DNA of 64,000 nt from an uncultured Dysgonomonas sp. (lineage in GTDB: Bacteria; Bacteroidota; Bacteroidia; Bacteroidales; Dysgonomonadaceae). Positions 51,862-59,946 of the stretch are shown piece by piece; the first letter of the stretch is position 1, and each line of letters opens with the position of its first letter. Both the position numbers and the translations under genes were made by a program. The notes below the pieces were generated by a model. It worked only from the letters and a program-made list of their open reading frames with translations, ran no database searches and was not told the DNA's origin. The stretch is from positions 556,948 to 620,947 of the forward strand of contig NZ_LT599032.1 of assembly GCF_900079725.1 (NCBI RefSeq), read 5' to 3'.

Positions 51862-53271
51862 TTACAAGATGACACTTAAATTAGCTCTGTTTTCGTATGT
51901 ATAATTGTCCTCCACATTCCTTGCATAATCCACTATTTTACTTACTGTTATCGTAGACTTTGGATTATTTAGCATGTATTGCACGTAGAATCCCCGTACA
52001 TATCCATGAGGTAACTCCTTGTATCCGCTTGGAGGAGGTGTATCCAAATCCAGTTTCTTTATATCTGTCTGATTTGCGTTTATATATAATTTATAGCCCA
52101 ATTCTATATCGCTAAGTCTTCTGCACCAACGTACATTCATCATATGATAGCTTAGAACATCTTTGGTATCCACATAGTCATGCAACATGACCACTCCCAT
52201 CGATAATTCATCATCCCAAAGCTGCACAGCCATATATGCAGAGTAGAATAAGTGATAGATATCCCCTTTCTTCGCATCTGTATAACACCCGTTTGTAGGA
52301 CCCAATCCATTACACCACGGACCATCACCGTTCAATCTGGCTCCTCCCGGCATCAGGTTGAATTTATACTTATTGGTAGTATTCTTTTGGTCAAACCAGT
52401 ATGTCTTATACGGGCCACCTCCCGGATTTGCAATATCATAAGCTAAAGGATTGTCACCCTGCCTTGCACCTAATGCAAATCGTACATCTCGTTCATTTAG
52501 CCGCGTATGAGGACCATCATGCGTAGTATTGAAGGGACACATCGCAAATAGTTGCCTGTAATCTTCAGGTGCAGGTATCTTCCATCCTTTGATATTCTGA
52601 TTGTTCTGATCACGCATTACACCGTATTTATTCATATACAATATACTCGGATAGCTGTAGTATCTGCCATAGCTTTTTTCAAAATCATTGATATTTTGTA
52701 ACTGAAATTGTGATGGTGCTATTCTGATACGTTCTACATATTTATCCAGAACACTCTGGGTAATCGGATAGATATTCTCAAAATCATTGCCCCATTTCAC
52801 CGTATGGTAGAAATTCTGATCTACCCAATAATATTCTCCTACACGTACTGCATTATATTCGCCAAGTAGCTGATTTCCCTCAGTGGTATAAAAATTGACC
52901 TTCATGGATTCGGGTAAAGCTCTGGTATTTTCGTTGATATACTGAAAGACAAAATCTTCAGAATTTTTATTGAAGTATAGATATTTCTTTTCTTTTTCGT
53001 CCCCCACATAGCCACCGGGAGGTGTAACTTCTACTACTGTATAATTTCTTGCAGGCAGGTCTGTAACCTCGGTTTTACCTTTCGAAAGAGTATATGTGGC
53101 TACAACTTCATTATTATAATCGAGTATCTGGTATGTTCCTCCACCAATAAATTCATTTGTTACAATATCTCTTGCCGAGATTGTGAAGTGAGCCATTTCC
53201 ATGTCGCCATTGTCGGTGCATGCATATAGTCCGATAAATGACAATAAGTAAATTATAATATTCTTTTTCAT
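51862..53271 (-). CDS. Lipoprotein with N-terminal prealbumin/CnaB-like domain, unknown function
   Basis: 469 residues. Lipobox GLYAC gives Cys18. Residues about 25-110 look like a CnaB/SpaA-type beta-sandwich: FTISARDIVTNEFIGGGTYQI, VTDLPARNYTVVEVTPPGGYV. The later part has W/Y-rich surface-protein features such as VRVGEYYWVDQNF, GWKIPAPEDYRQLFAMCPF and MNVRWCRRLSD, partly like the FISUMP proteins (compare 11361-12818). Likely displayed at the cell surface. No known function or partner. Monocistronic with a strong terminator. Confidence 0.75.
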   Translation of the reverse strand: MKKNIIIYLLSFIGLYACTDNGDMEMAHFTISARDIVTNEFIGGGTYQILDYNNEVVATYTLSKGKTEVTDLPARNYTVVEVTPPGGYVGDEKEKKYLYFNKNSEDFVFQYINENTRALPESMKVNFYTTEGNQLLGEYNAVRVGEYYWVDQNFYHTVKWGNDFENIYPITQSVLDKYVERIRIAPSQFQLQNINDFEKSYGRYYSYPSILYMNKYGVMRDQNNQNIKGWKIPAPEDYRQLFAMCPFNTTHDGPHTRLNERDVRFALGARQGDNPLAYDIANPGGGPYKTYWFDQKNTTNKYKFNLMPGGARLNGDGPWCNGLGPTNGCYTDAKKGDIYHLFYSAYMAVQLWDDELSMGVVMLHDYVDTKDVLSYHMMNVRWCRRLSDIELGYKLYINANQTDIKKLDLDTPPPSGYKELPHGYVRGFYVQYMLNNPKSTITVSKIVDYARNVEDNYTYENRANLSVIL

Positions 53272-53491
53272 TATCCTTTTCCTTTTATTTTATTCTATAT
53301 TAAAACCGTAGCTTGTAAAATAAAATGGTAAGGTACATCGCGCATAGATGTGATAGAATCTATATATCCTTATGTCTTCCCAAGATAAACATGTTAGCTT
53401 ATTTATTTGTTTTTGGAATTTAAGTTAAAATGTAAAAAAATTCATCCCAATGAACTTTTTTGTATTCTTATACACCAAACTATAAAAGCAA

Positions 53492-53525
53492 AAAAAAGCG
53501 TTATTGAAATAAATAACGCTTTTTT
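53492..53525 (-). terminator. Terminator of the envelope-lipid operon
   Basis: AAAAAAGCGTTATT (53492-53505) and AATAACGCTTTTTT (53512-53525) pair perfectly over 14 bp with a 6-nt loop. It lies 20 bp after the stop of the last gene (53545) and no other terminator is seen back to 58553. Confidence 0.8.
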
Positions 53526-53544
53526 CTATAATGAATAAATTTAA

Positions 53545-53769
53545 TCAATAATATGTTTCAGATACTGAATGATTCAATTCGATATATAAATGACCATTTT
53601 CGTCAAAGAAACGGATTTTATTTTCTCTTGATAACCAACCTAGTGCCATATTTATAAGAGAATCTTTAAAATCGGAAAATTCTCCGATTTCCCTTATGGT
53701 TAACTTACCTTTTTCTGCCAGTAAATTCCATATTATACCTGCATTAATTCCAATGTCATTTTTCAGCAT
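53545..53769 (-). CDS. Small winged-helix protein (DUF2582-like)
   Basis: 74 residues. MLKNDIGINAGIIWNLLAEKG followed by KLTIREIGEFSDFKDSLINMALGWLSRENKIRFF is a winged-helix pattern: GIIWNLL as helix 1, then recognition helix and wing. It resembles DUF2582 proteins, which are abundant in Bacteroidales and of unknown role. It is the last gene of the cluster, 29 bp downstream of the small membrane protein gene. It could be an extra regulator of the operon or merely co-expressed. Confidence 0.8.
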   Translation of the reverse strand: MLKNDIGINAGIIWNLLAEKGKLTIREIGEFSDFKDSLINMALGWLSRENKIRFFDENGHLYIELNHSVSETYY

Positions 53770-53798
53770 AATTTACTAGTTTTAATTTATAAAATGAA

Positions 53799-54005
53799 TC
53801 ATATTTCTTTATTATCGACCAGACTTGAAGCAAACCCTCCTATTAAAGCACCATAGCTGCAATTAACCCAACATTCGGCCGATAATGGATAAGTACCCCA
53901 GTAACATGCAAAATAGAACCAATAGACAAAACCTATAATTGTACCGGCGAGTATGCCAAGCAATATGGTACTATTATTCGTAATGAAAGCCAATACCTTA
54001 TTCAT
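53799..54005 (-). CDS. Small two-helix membrane protein, DUF6132-like
   Basis: 68 residues from ATG 54005 (MNKVLAFITNNS); a TTG at 54011 would add two residues. Helices at about 12-32 and 48-64. The pattern G-x3-G-x2-YWFYFACYWGTYPLS...YGALIGG recalls DUF6132 proteins, but the usual GTCP motif reads GTYP here, so family membership is tentative. Cysteines at 34, 45 and 49 (FAC, AECW, NCS) are notable. Located 12 bp after lpxC in the envelope-lipid operon. Confidence 0.7.
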   Translation of the reverse strand: MNKVLAFITNNSTILLGILAGTIIGFVYWFYFACYWGTYPLSAECWVNCSYGALIGGFASSLVDNKEI

Positions 54006-54017
54006 AATCAAAATTCT

Positions 54018-55001
54018 TTAGGGGCGATTCCAATAAAATTGTCCGGTATGTACCGGTTCTGCTAGCATAGCAACTTTCGTCGGCTTAGATTCCTTTATAG
54101 CTTCGCGTATAGCTCTGGCAAACAGATTATTGATTTTGTGTCCCGGGCAATTTGCGATAATTTTTCCTTTTATAAAATGACCGACCAGTGCTATGTCACC
54201 TATAATATCAAGTAGCTTATGTCTGGCCGGTTCGTTAGGATAAAGTAACGGCTTATTCATGATATATCCTAATTTATTGGCATCCTTTCTTTTCACCCCC
54301 ATTACATCGGCCAGATGATCAAAATTATCTTGCTCGATAGGCTTGTCATATATCACGATAGCATTGTCCAAATCTCCGCCTTTGACCAAATTATTCTGTA
54401 GCAAAGGTTCTATTTCGCGGACGAAAACAAATGTCCGGGCAGAAGCAAAGTCTCTTGTAAATTCTGACAGGTCGTTGAGGCTTGCATCTTGCCGCCTTAA
54501 TAAAGCTGAATTAAATGAGATATGCGATTGAATACTGAATGACTCATCAGGCAACAAAAGCATCGAAGATCCGGTAGCTTTATCTACCACTTTGATTCTT
54601 TTCCGCTTGAATGTTATATACTTTCTTACAGCATTCTGCTGTTGTATTCCTATCTCTTTTATTTTGCTCACATAGGCTATGGAACTTCCATCCAGAATGG
54701 GGAATTCGGGAGCATCCACGTCTATCAGGCAGTTGTCGATTTCACATGCATACAATGCTGCCAATGCATGCTCTACAGTACTGACCTGCACACCGTTGGC
54801 TGACAATACCGTGCCTCGCTGTGTAGCCGATACGTTTTCGGCCAGGGCATCTATTACAGGTTGGCCCAACACATCGGTACGTCTGATTTTGTAACCATGG
54901 TTTTCAGGTGCAGGATTGAACGTGATATTGATACTTAGTCCAGTGTGCAACCCTTTTCCACTCAGTGAAAAACTATTCTTTAAAGTTCTTTGATTAACCA
55001 T
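54018..55001 (-). CDS. lpxC: Stand-alone UDP-3-O-acyl-GlcNAc deacetylase (LpxC)
   Basis: 327 residues. Complete catalytic set: Glu77-His78 in STVEHALAAL, zinc ligands His261 and Asp265 in HKLLDIIGD, and His288 in CPGHKINN, matching E. coli E78, H79, H238, D242 and H265. LpxC performs the committed deacetylation step of lipid A synthesis. In most Bacteroidota the housekeeping LpxC is fused to FabZ and is about 460 residues; this one ends without FabZ. It is therefore probably a second, specialised copy; the primary copy would be elsewhere. Its neighbours are a FabH-like gene 27 bp upstream and a small membrane protein 12 bp downstream. Confidence 0.92.
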   Translation of the reverse strand: MVNQRTLKNSFSLSGKGLHTGLSINITFNPAPENHGYKIRRTDVLGQPVIDALAENVSATQRGTVLSANGVQVSTVEHALAALYACEIDNCLIDVDAPEFPILDGSSIAYVSKIKEIGIQQQNAVRKYITFKRKRIKVVDKATGSSMLLLPDESFSIQSHISFNSALLRRQDASLNDLSEFTRDFASARTFVFVREIEPLLQNNLVKGGDLDNAIVIYDKPIEQDNFDHLADVMGVKRKDANKLGYIMNKPLLYPNEPARHKLLDIIGDIALVGHFIKGKIIANCPGHKINNLFARAIREAIKESKPTKVAMLAEPVHTGQFYWNRP

Positions 55002-55028
55002 AACAAATCTTTTTATTGTTTTTGTATC

Positions 55029-55976
55029 TTAAGGCATCGTTAATAAGCAGGCACCAGCAGAATATCCTCCACCGAACACCGATATACATACCAAGTCTCC
55101 CGACCGGAACTTATCTGTATTCTGAGCATATACCAACAAAGCGCTGGCAGAGCCTGTATTGCCTAATTCTTCTATATTGGATAATATTACCTCGTCACTC
55201 AGATCGAGCTGTCTGGTTACATTTTTCAATATTCTCATGTTAGCCTGATGGCCGATGAAATAAGTTAACCTGTCGAGAGAGTATCCGCTATTCTCCACTA
55301 TTTCTTTCGTATTTTGTGAGATGTAGTTACAAGCATACATAAATACATCTTTTCCGTGTGGCATTTGTAGCCCGCCATTAGCAGGAGTAAGGTGAACTCC
55401 TTGCGGCCCTAATCCGACATGCCCCAGTCCCTGAGTTGTAATATCAATAATATGAGGATCCTTGGGGCTTTGTGCTGTGTCGGAGAAGAAATATGCAACT
55501 GCTCCATCTCCCCACAGATGCCCCGACATGCAATCGGTATCATCCGAATAGGTCGAATTCCGGTCGGCACAAATTAACAAAGCCTTACTTGCTATTTGTG
55601 ACGAGAAAAACGAGTATATAATTTCCATCGCATTAATTGCAGACGAACAGGCCGATGATACATAAAATACTTTAGCATCGGATATGTTATATTCCCGTTG
55701 AATATAATGTCCGGCCGTAGCAATTGTATCGGATGGTGTATACGAAGCAAATATGATCAGATCTACTTCATTGATATTGTATGGCAGTTTACCCAAAGCA
55801 TTATTCACAGCTTCTGCGCACATATAGTTCATTGTTTCTTTCTCGGTAGCTCTCGAACGTGAGCGTATACCGGTTCTTTGCAAAATCCAGTCACTTGTAA
55901 GACCGTTCACTTCTGTGAAGTAATCATTAGTAACTCTTGTGGGTGGGATATAATACCCTGTTGCATTAATATACAT
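55029..55976 (-). CDS. FabH-like 3-oxoacyl-ACP synthase III
   Basis: 315 residues with the thiolase fold. Triad: Cys110 in SSACSSAINAM, His243 in FIGHQANMRI and Asn273 in LGNTGSAS. WILQRTGIRSR near residue 30 and GDGAVAYFF are further FabH marks. It condenses an acyl-CoA (or acyl-ACP) with malonyl-ACP. The housekeeping FabH normally sits with fatty-acid genes; here it lies 19 bp after a kinase gene and 27 bp before lpxC, so a dedicated role in making an unusual acyl chain is likely. DarB-type synthases for aryl polyenes or dialkylresorcinols are related alternatives. Confidence 0.87.
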   Translation of the reverse strand: MYINATGYYIPPTRVTNDYFTEVNGLTSDWILQRTGIRSRSRATEKETMNYMCAEAVNNALGKLPYNINEVDLIIFASYTPSDTIATAGHYIQREYNISDAKVFYVSSACSSAINAMEIIYSFFSSQIASKALLICADRNSTYSDDTDCMSGHLWGDGAVAYFFSDTAQSPKDPHIIDITTQGLGHVGLGPQGVHLTPANGGLQMPHGKDVFMYACNYISQNTKEIVENSGYSLDRLTYFIGHQANMRILKNVTRQLDLSDEVILSNIEELGNTGSASALLVYAQNTDKFRSGDLVCISVFGGGYSAGACLLTMP

Positions 55977-55995
55977 ATTCTATATGTTTAAATTC

Positions 55996-56736
55996 TCAAT
56001 ATTGGTTTTCACATTCGGGATGACGCAGCAAATATTTTTTCCAAAAACGCCTGTTATACAGATGTATTAGTTTTTGGCATATTTTTTCATCATATTTACG
56101 GATTTTTGAATATTCTTCACCAATATAATCCAGTGTATTATCATTGGCTTTGATGCGTTTGAAGCTTCTGCAACTATCCAGCAATCTGATGTTTTTGAAC
56201 GACATCCGGTTGAGGTCTACCAGATAAAACTGATAGCCTTCTTCGGTTGTTTTATAAAGGATATTGCCAGGCGAATAATCTTTATGAAATATTCCTTTTT
56301 TATGTATTTCGGCTGTGAACATCGTAAAGGCCTGTATCAATCCCTTACTTTCTTCCTCTGTTTGTTTATACACTTCTTTCATCGTACCTTGCACCTCCTC
56401 GTGTATGGAAATATAGTACGACTCCGACAACAACCTGTTTTTGCATATATCTATATATGCGATGGGTTCAGGTGTATTGATTCCCTTATCGAGAACGTAT
56501 AAGGCATTATTGAAAGATCTTTCAGCCTTAGACTTTCTTATATATTTATATACAAAACGATTGATCAGTATGGGTCTTTTAAAGGATTTTACATTTACCA
56601 TAAAACCATTTATCCGGAACAACTTGATTGTATTGCGTGCATTATATACCATCTCTCCTTCCTGAGAAAAAATCTCAGGGATCGAATATATAAATTCCGA
56701 AAGCCCGTTATATTTAGGATTGATGGATAGTTTCAT
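55996..56736 (-). CDS. LPS/Kdo kinase-like protein (InaA/KdkA type)
   Basis: 246 residues, protein-kinase-like fold. Catalytic loop HKDYSPGN (His151, Asp153, Asn158), followed by LVDLNRM with Asp174 at the metal-binding position. A likely ATP lysine is in VNVKSFKRP (50-53). RSKAERSF-like basic segments around 66-75 fit a membrane-bound or LPS substrate. Members phosphorylate Kdo or heptose in the LPS inner core. Its start overlaps the stop of the thioredoxin-like gene by 4 bp, so the two are translationally coupled. Role in modifying the lipid made by lpxC and the ketosynthase is inferred. Confidence 0.85.
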   Translation of the reverse strand: MKLSINPKYNGLSEFIYSIPEIFSQEGEMVYNARNTIKLFRINGFMVNVKSFKRPILINRFVYKYIRKSKAERSFNNALYVLDKGINTPEPIAYIDICKNRLLSESYYISIHEEVQGTMKEVYKQTEEESKGLIQAFTMFTAEIHKKGIFHKDYSPGNILYKTTEEGYQFYLVDLNRMSFKNIRLLDSCRSFKRIKANDNTLDYIGEEYSKIRKYDEKICQKLIHLYNRRFWKKYLLRHPECENQY

Positions 56737-57167
56737 TTTGTAACTCTGTTGTAAATGATTTTTAAATTAGATTCTGGTATAACTCCCAAAATCCGTTCTC
56801 TCTCTTTTCCTTCTTTGAATACCAGTATACTCGGAACCCCTGATATACGATACTCTGCTTCCAGAGCGGCAAATTCAGTAATATTTACTTTATAATAATT
56901 AATTTTTTCTCTATCATCTACAGGTAATTGGTTGAGATTATACTCCATTTTGTCACACAAATCTGAATTTTCTTTGTAAAAAAGAACAAATCCGGCACCT
57001 GTACTGATTGCTTCTTCAAATGTTTTATCATTCAGTTCTACAAAGCGGCTATCTTCAACATTATTCGGAATACTGTTTACTGCCCAGGTCCCCATAATAT
57101 TCGTAGCTATGCTTAATATTATAAGCATCAATCCGAAATGCCATGTCTGAAGTTTAAAAGTTTTCAT
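56733..57167 (-). CDS. Membrane-anchored thioredoxin-fold protein with a degenerate active site
   Basis: 144 residues. An N-terminal membrane segment about 10-30 (FGLMLIILSIATNIMGTWAV) anchors a periplasmic thioredoxin fold (about 42-144). The fold signature GVPSILVFKEG, with the cis-Pro at 112, is present. The expected CxxC is SDLC, so only Cys71 remains, in FVLFYKENSDLCDKM. It cannot do standard dithiol exchange but may work through the single cysteine or as a binding platform. It is coupled to the kinase gene downstream (4-bp overlap) and follows pldA by 93 bp. Confidence 0.8.
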   Translation of the reverse strand: MKTFKLQTWHFGLMLIILSIATNIMGTWAVNSIPNNVEDSRFVELNDKTFEEAISTGAGFVLFYKENSDLCDKMEYNLNQLPVDDREKINYYKVNITEFAALEAEYRISGVPSILVFKEGKERERILGVIPESNLKIIYNRVTK

Positions 57168-57260
57168 TACTGTTTAGTTTAATAAAAAAATTTAATGCTG
57201 CACTTCCTAATAGAAGCTATCAGCCATAGTTATGCTTCAATAGATGTGATCGTACTAAAC

Positions 57261-58157
57261 CTAGAAAAGACTGTAAAAATCAGGTTTAATACATATTCCC
57301 ACCCGGATATTCATCGAATATTTATCATAATCCAGCAAACTCTCACCATATCCATGAAAGAAACGGGCAAAAATATACTGGTTCGCTTTCTCGGAAATCC
57401 TGAAACTTGCCGTGAGTGTTGTATTGATATTCCCAAATCCTTTTTTAGGATTTAAATCTGCAGATAACCACCATTTATGCTTATCGCTTATATAGTTTAT
57501 CGACAGGTAGCCTAATCCCCTATAGTCGATCAGATCTTTATTATTGCCCCCATCCACATAAGGTACCCAAAATTCACCGGACAAATTGAAGCGTGCGTTG
57601 AAATAATATTTCATGGATATGCTTAAATAATTCCAGCTACGCGAATCTTCCCCGTCGCGCCCGTTCGATTCATGCTTCAGTTGGGCAAACATTGCTCCCA
57701 CCAGCTTTTTATCATGAAATATATATTTCCCCAAACCCAAACCCGGGTTATAATTTGTATCCCTGAAAGGACTGGATTCAGCATATATATCCCAAAACGA
57801 TCTCTGGGTATATGTCAGGTAAGCAAATGTTTTGAACGGAAGTACACTCTTTGTCAGACGCTGCCTTATACTTATCTGAAAACTGGCATCGGCCGAACTG
57901 TTTGTAATTTCCTCATTCAACGGTACACCTGTTACAAAGTATGTATCTTTATATACTGCAAACGAAGGCATCCGGTCGGCCATTTTTATAGCTTCACTTT
58001 CCGATATTTCAAAATGTCTGGGTTTGAATATATTGGGATCCCGCATGGCTACTGTGTATTGCTCCCTGATACTGTCATTAGCATACAGCAAATCGTCCTG
58101 AGCTGATAGAGAGACAGATATTATTGCTAATAAAATAAATAAATAGATTTTTCGCAT
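57261..58157 (-). CDS. pldA: Outer-membrane phospholipase A
   Basis: 298 residues. Signal peptide 1-19 (FILLAIISVSLSA). The OMPLA pattern is full: LTYTQRSFWDIYAESSPFRDTNYNPGLG, catalytic His162 and Ser164 in LKHESNGRDG, and Asn176 in SWNYLS, each exactly 20 residues after E. coli His142, Ser144 and Asn156. Beta-strands end in NIRVGICIKPDFYSLF. OMPLA hydrolyses phospholipids mislocated to the outer leaflet of the outer membrane. It is part of the co-directional cluster, 81 bp after the small gene at 58239. Confidence 0.93.
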   Translation of the reverse strand: MRKIYLFILLAIISVSLSAQDDLLYANDSIREQYTVAMRDPNIFKPRHFEISESEAIKMADRMPSFAVYKDTYFVTGVPLNEEITNSSADASFQISIRQRLTKSVLPFKTFAYLTYTQRSFWDIYAESSPFRDTNYNPGLGLGKYIFHDKKLVGAMFAQLKHESNGRDGEDSRSWNYLSISMKYYFNARFNLSGEFWVPYVDGGNNKDLIDYRGLGYLSINYISDKHKWWLSADLNPKKGFGNINTTLTASFRISEKANQYIFARFFHGYGESLLDYDKYSMNIRVGICIKPDFYSLF

Positions 58158-58238
58158 AAGTTAAAAAAATCAGCTAAATGATCCCTCACTTTTAATTTTC
58201 TGAATATTTGTTACTATTAATCGAAGATAATTCCCCTA

Positions 58239-58553
58239 TTAGTCGAAGATAAATTGATTAATAAATCTGTCGCTATGTATATCTTCTTTACATTTTGTTT
58301 TGATTCCTATTTTACTCAGGATACTTTTTAGGTCTGAGTTGATTGTATCTGCATACACCAGACTGACTTTTTTAATGGCCATCAGTAGCGAAAAGTAGTT
58401 ATCTTCGGTACTTTCCAGTTTCAGACTTTCAACACCTTTTACGTTTTCATTTTCCAATTCAAATAGGTTTACTGTTGTATTTTCTTGAACCCCTTTGCTT
58501 AGTGCTCCTTTTTGAGTGAGGATAGCTATTATTTTTTTCATAAAAGTTGTCAT
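58239..58553 (-). CDS. Small protein of unknown function, first gene after the TetR operators
   Basis: 104 residues from ATG 58553 (MTTFMKKIIAILTQKG); the next Met (58541) is an equally good start. A longer frame from a TTG at 58568 would run into the operator. It begins with a hydrophobic strand (KIIAIL) and contains YFSLLMAIKKVSLVYADTINSDLKSILSKIGIKTKC, which loosely resembles nitrogenase cofactor-binding (NifX-like) proteins; that is only a weak resemblance. A 15-bp repeat, ATCTTCGA(C/T)TAATAG, straddles the stop codon and recurs 19 bp downstream. It sits directly behind a TetR palindrome, so its product may be a sensor or effector of the cluster. Confidence 0.65.
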   Translation of the reverse strand: MTTFMKKIIAILTQKGALSKGVQENTTVNLFELENENVKGVESLKLESTEDNYFSLLMAIKKVSLVYADTINSDLKSILSKIGIKTKCKEDIHSDRFINQFIFD

Positions 58554-58560
58554 TTGATAT

Positions 58561-58576
58561 ATGAACAATTGTTCAT
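58561..58576. promoter_or_regulatory. TetR-type operator A of the envelope-lipid cluster
   Basis: ATGAACAATTGTTCAT is a perfect 16-bp palindrome between the TetR gene and the first gene of the cluster, 7 bp before the latter's ATG. Confidence 0.75.
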
Positions 58577-58615
58577 TTGTTTATAAAAATAAATGCCCGA
58601 TTTTTATCGCATTAA

Positions 58616-58629
58616 TGAACGATAGTTCA
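58616..58629. promoter_or_regulatory. TetR-type operator B of the envelope-lipid cluster
   Basis: TGAAC-GATA-GTTCA, a second site of the same core, 39 bp from operator A. Two tandem sites before the operon suggest tight or cooperative control. Confidence 0.65.
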
Positions 58630-58646
58630 CAGTCCTGTAAAAAAAA

Positions 58647-59261
58647 TTAAGCTTTGATTAAACAATATAAATAATCCATCACTTCTTTTCTTCTTTCCAT
58701 ATCTTTTACCACATTTGTCACAAACTGGGATTCGTCACAAGCCTGGTCCGAAGTTTCCTTTACACCCGTATTATTAAATAATATGCACATTATCTCAACG
58801 TCAATATCAGCTCTCACCTCCTTGATTTCTATACTCTTAAGCAGAGCATTGCGCCAATGATCGATCAAACGCCCATAGATAAACCTAAAGCGATTGACAA
58901 AATCCGGATAATGTTTCGCTGCTTGTATTATTAAAGCCGTGTAATTCAGAAAAACAGTATGCGTAACACCGGCTCTCATAAACGCATTTGTTACGGTTTT
59001 TTGACGTCTATGCATGGCTTCAATCAATTCGGGTAATGTAATATCCCCTTTGATACCATTAAGCATTTTGTCGAATATTTTAAAGAAATACTCGTCAATA
59101 ACAGCAAAGAACAGCTCCTCTTTATTCTTAAAATATCGGTACATAGCTCCACGAGACATTCCCAATTCCTCTTGTAGAACGAAAATTGATGCACTATCAT
59201 ACCCCTTATTCATAAAAACGTCGAAGGCTCGTCTTAATATATATTCTCTGCTGTACTTCAT
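58647..59261 (-). CDS. TetR/AcrR family regulator of the envelope-lipid cluster
   Basis: 204 residues. DNA-binding domain at about 5-48: AFDVFMNKGYDSASIFVLQEELGMSRG followed by AMYRYFKNKEELFFAV. The rest is a helical ligand domain. It lies upstream and on the same strand as the cluster ending at 53545; palindromes with the core GAAC-N4-GTTC lie before it (59281-59298) and after it (58561-58576, 58616-58629). It likely represses itself and the operon until an envelope-derived or lipid signal appears; the inducer is unknown. Confidence 0.9.
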   Translation of the reverse strand: MKYSREYILRRAFDVFMNKGYDSASIFVLQEELGMSRGAMYRYFKNKEELFFAVIDEYFFKIFDKMLNGIKGDITLPELIEAMHRRQKTVTNAFMRAGVTHTVFLNYTALIIQAAKHYPDFVNRFRFIYGRLIDHWRNALLKSIEIKEVRADIDVEIMCILFNNTGVKETSDQACDESQFVTNVVKDMERRKEVMDYLYCLIKA

Positions 59262-59280
59262 TAATCAATCATTTTAAATA

Positions 59281-59298
59281 TGTGAACAATCGTTCACA
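59281..59298. promoter_or_regulatory. Autoregulatory operator of the second TetR gene
   Basis: TGTGAAC-AATC-GTTCACA, perfect 7-bp arms, 19 bp before the TetR start codon at 59261. Same core as operators A and B. Confidence 0.75.
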
Positions 59299-59423
59299 AT
59301 GCAAAATTGCGACATAAAATTTAATTGCACACTATTTTTAATGTTAAAAAACATTTTTAAATAGCATCAAAAGCATACATTTCCTGTAAATATTTGATTG
59401 ATAGAGAAAATTTATTTTTATTA

Positions 59424-59723
59424 TCAGGTGTTAAACTTCCAGATTTTCTCTTCTCCATCGAAGGTAACACCGAACAGGGCAGGCGAAGGTAAGCGCAGAT
59501 AACTAAACTGTATATCCAGTGCTATTTTGGCGCCGGAGAGTTTCTCTACTTTAGCATTCCATTCCAGTACTTTATCGTAAAGTTCGTTTGTTTTGGCCAT
59601 ATCTGATCGGGAAATTGCATTGTTTAGTGTCTCAACAAGATTGCTTATTTCCAACTCTTCAAATTTCTTTGCGAGTTCATTATATTTTTCCATGTAGCGT
59701 TTTGATAGTTCTTCGGTATCCAT
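59424..59723 (-). CDS. Small helical protein of unknown function
   Basis: 99 residues, no signal peptide or membrane segment. Residues 1 to about 65 form a charged helical hairpin or coiled coil (MDTEELSKRYMEKYNELAKK, LVETLNNAISRSDMAKTNEL). The C-terminus (LSYLRLP-like SYLRLPSPALFGV and EEKIWKFNT) is beta-like. I do not recognise the family. Monocistronic; no functional clue from its neighbours. The 223-bp gap to RNase H holds no other ORF. Confidence 0.65.
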   Translation of the reverse strand: MDTEELSKRYMEKYNELAKKFEELEISNLVETLNNAISRSDMAKTNELYDKVLEWNAKVEKLSGAKIALDIQFSYLRLPSPALFGVTFDGEEKIWKFNT

Positions 59724-59946
59724 AAGTGTTTCATTTAGATTGTTAATAACAGTATACGTATATATGCTTTAGCGTGTCATTTTTCTCTATATTAAAATAA
59801 CATTTCAATGAGAGATTAAGTTTAGGCCTGAATCAAGAATAATTGATCGTAATACTCTTTAAACATCCTATTATTTCGTATTTTCCGGCTTTCTTTGTTA
59901 ATTTGCATTTATAACCAATAGCTGTTTATCTAGAATAATAAAATTA

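Noticed and set aside
58239-58553. Nitrogenase-cofactor-type protein (NifX-like)
   Set aside because: The resemblance is too weak and there is no nitrogenase context; kept as unknown function.
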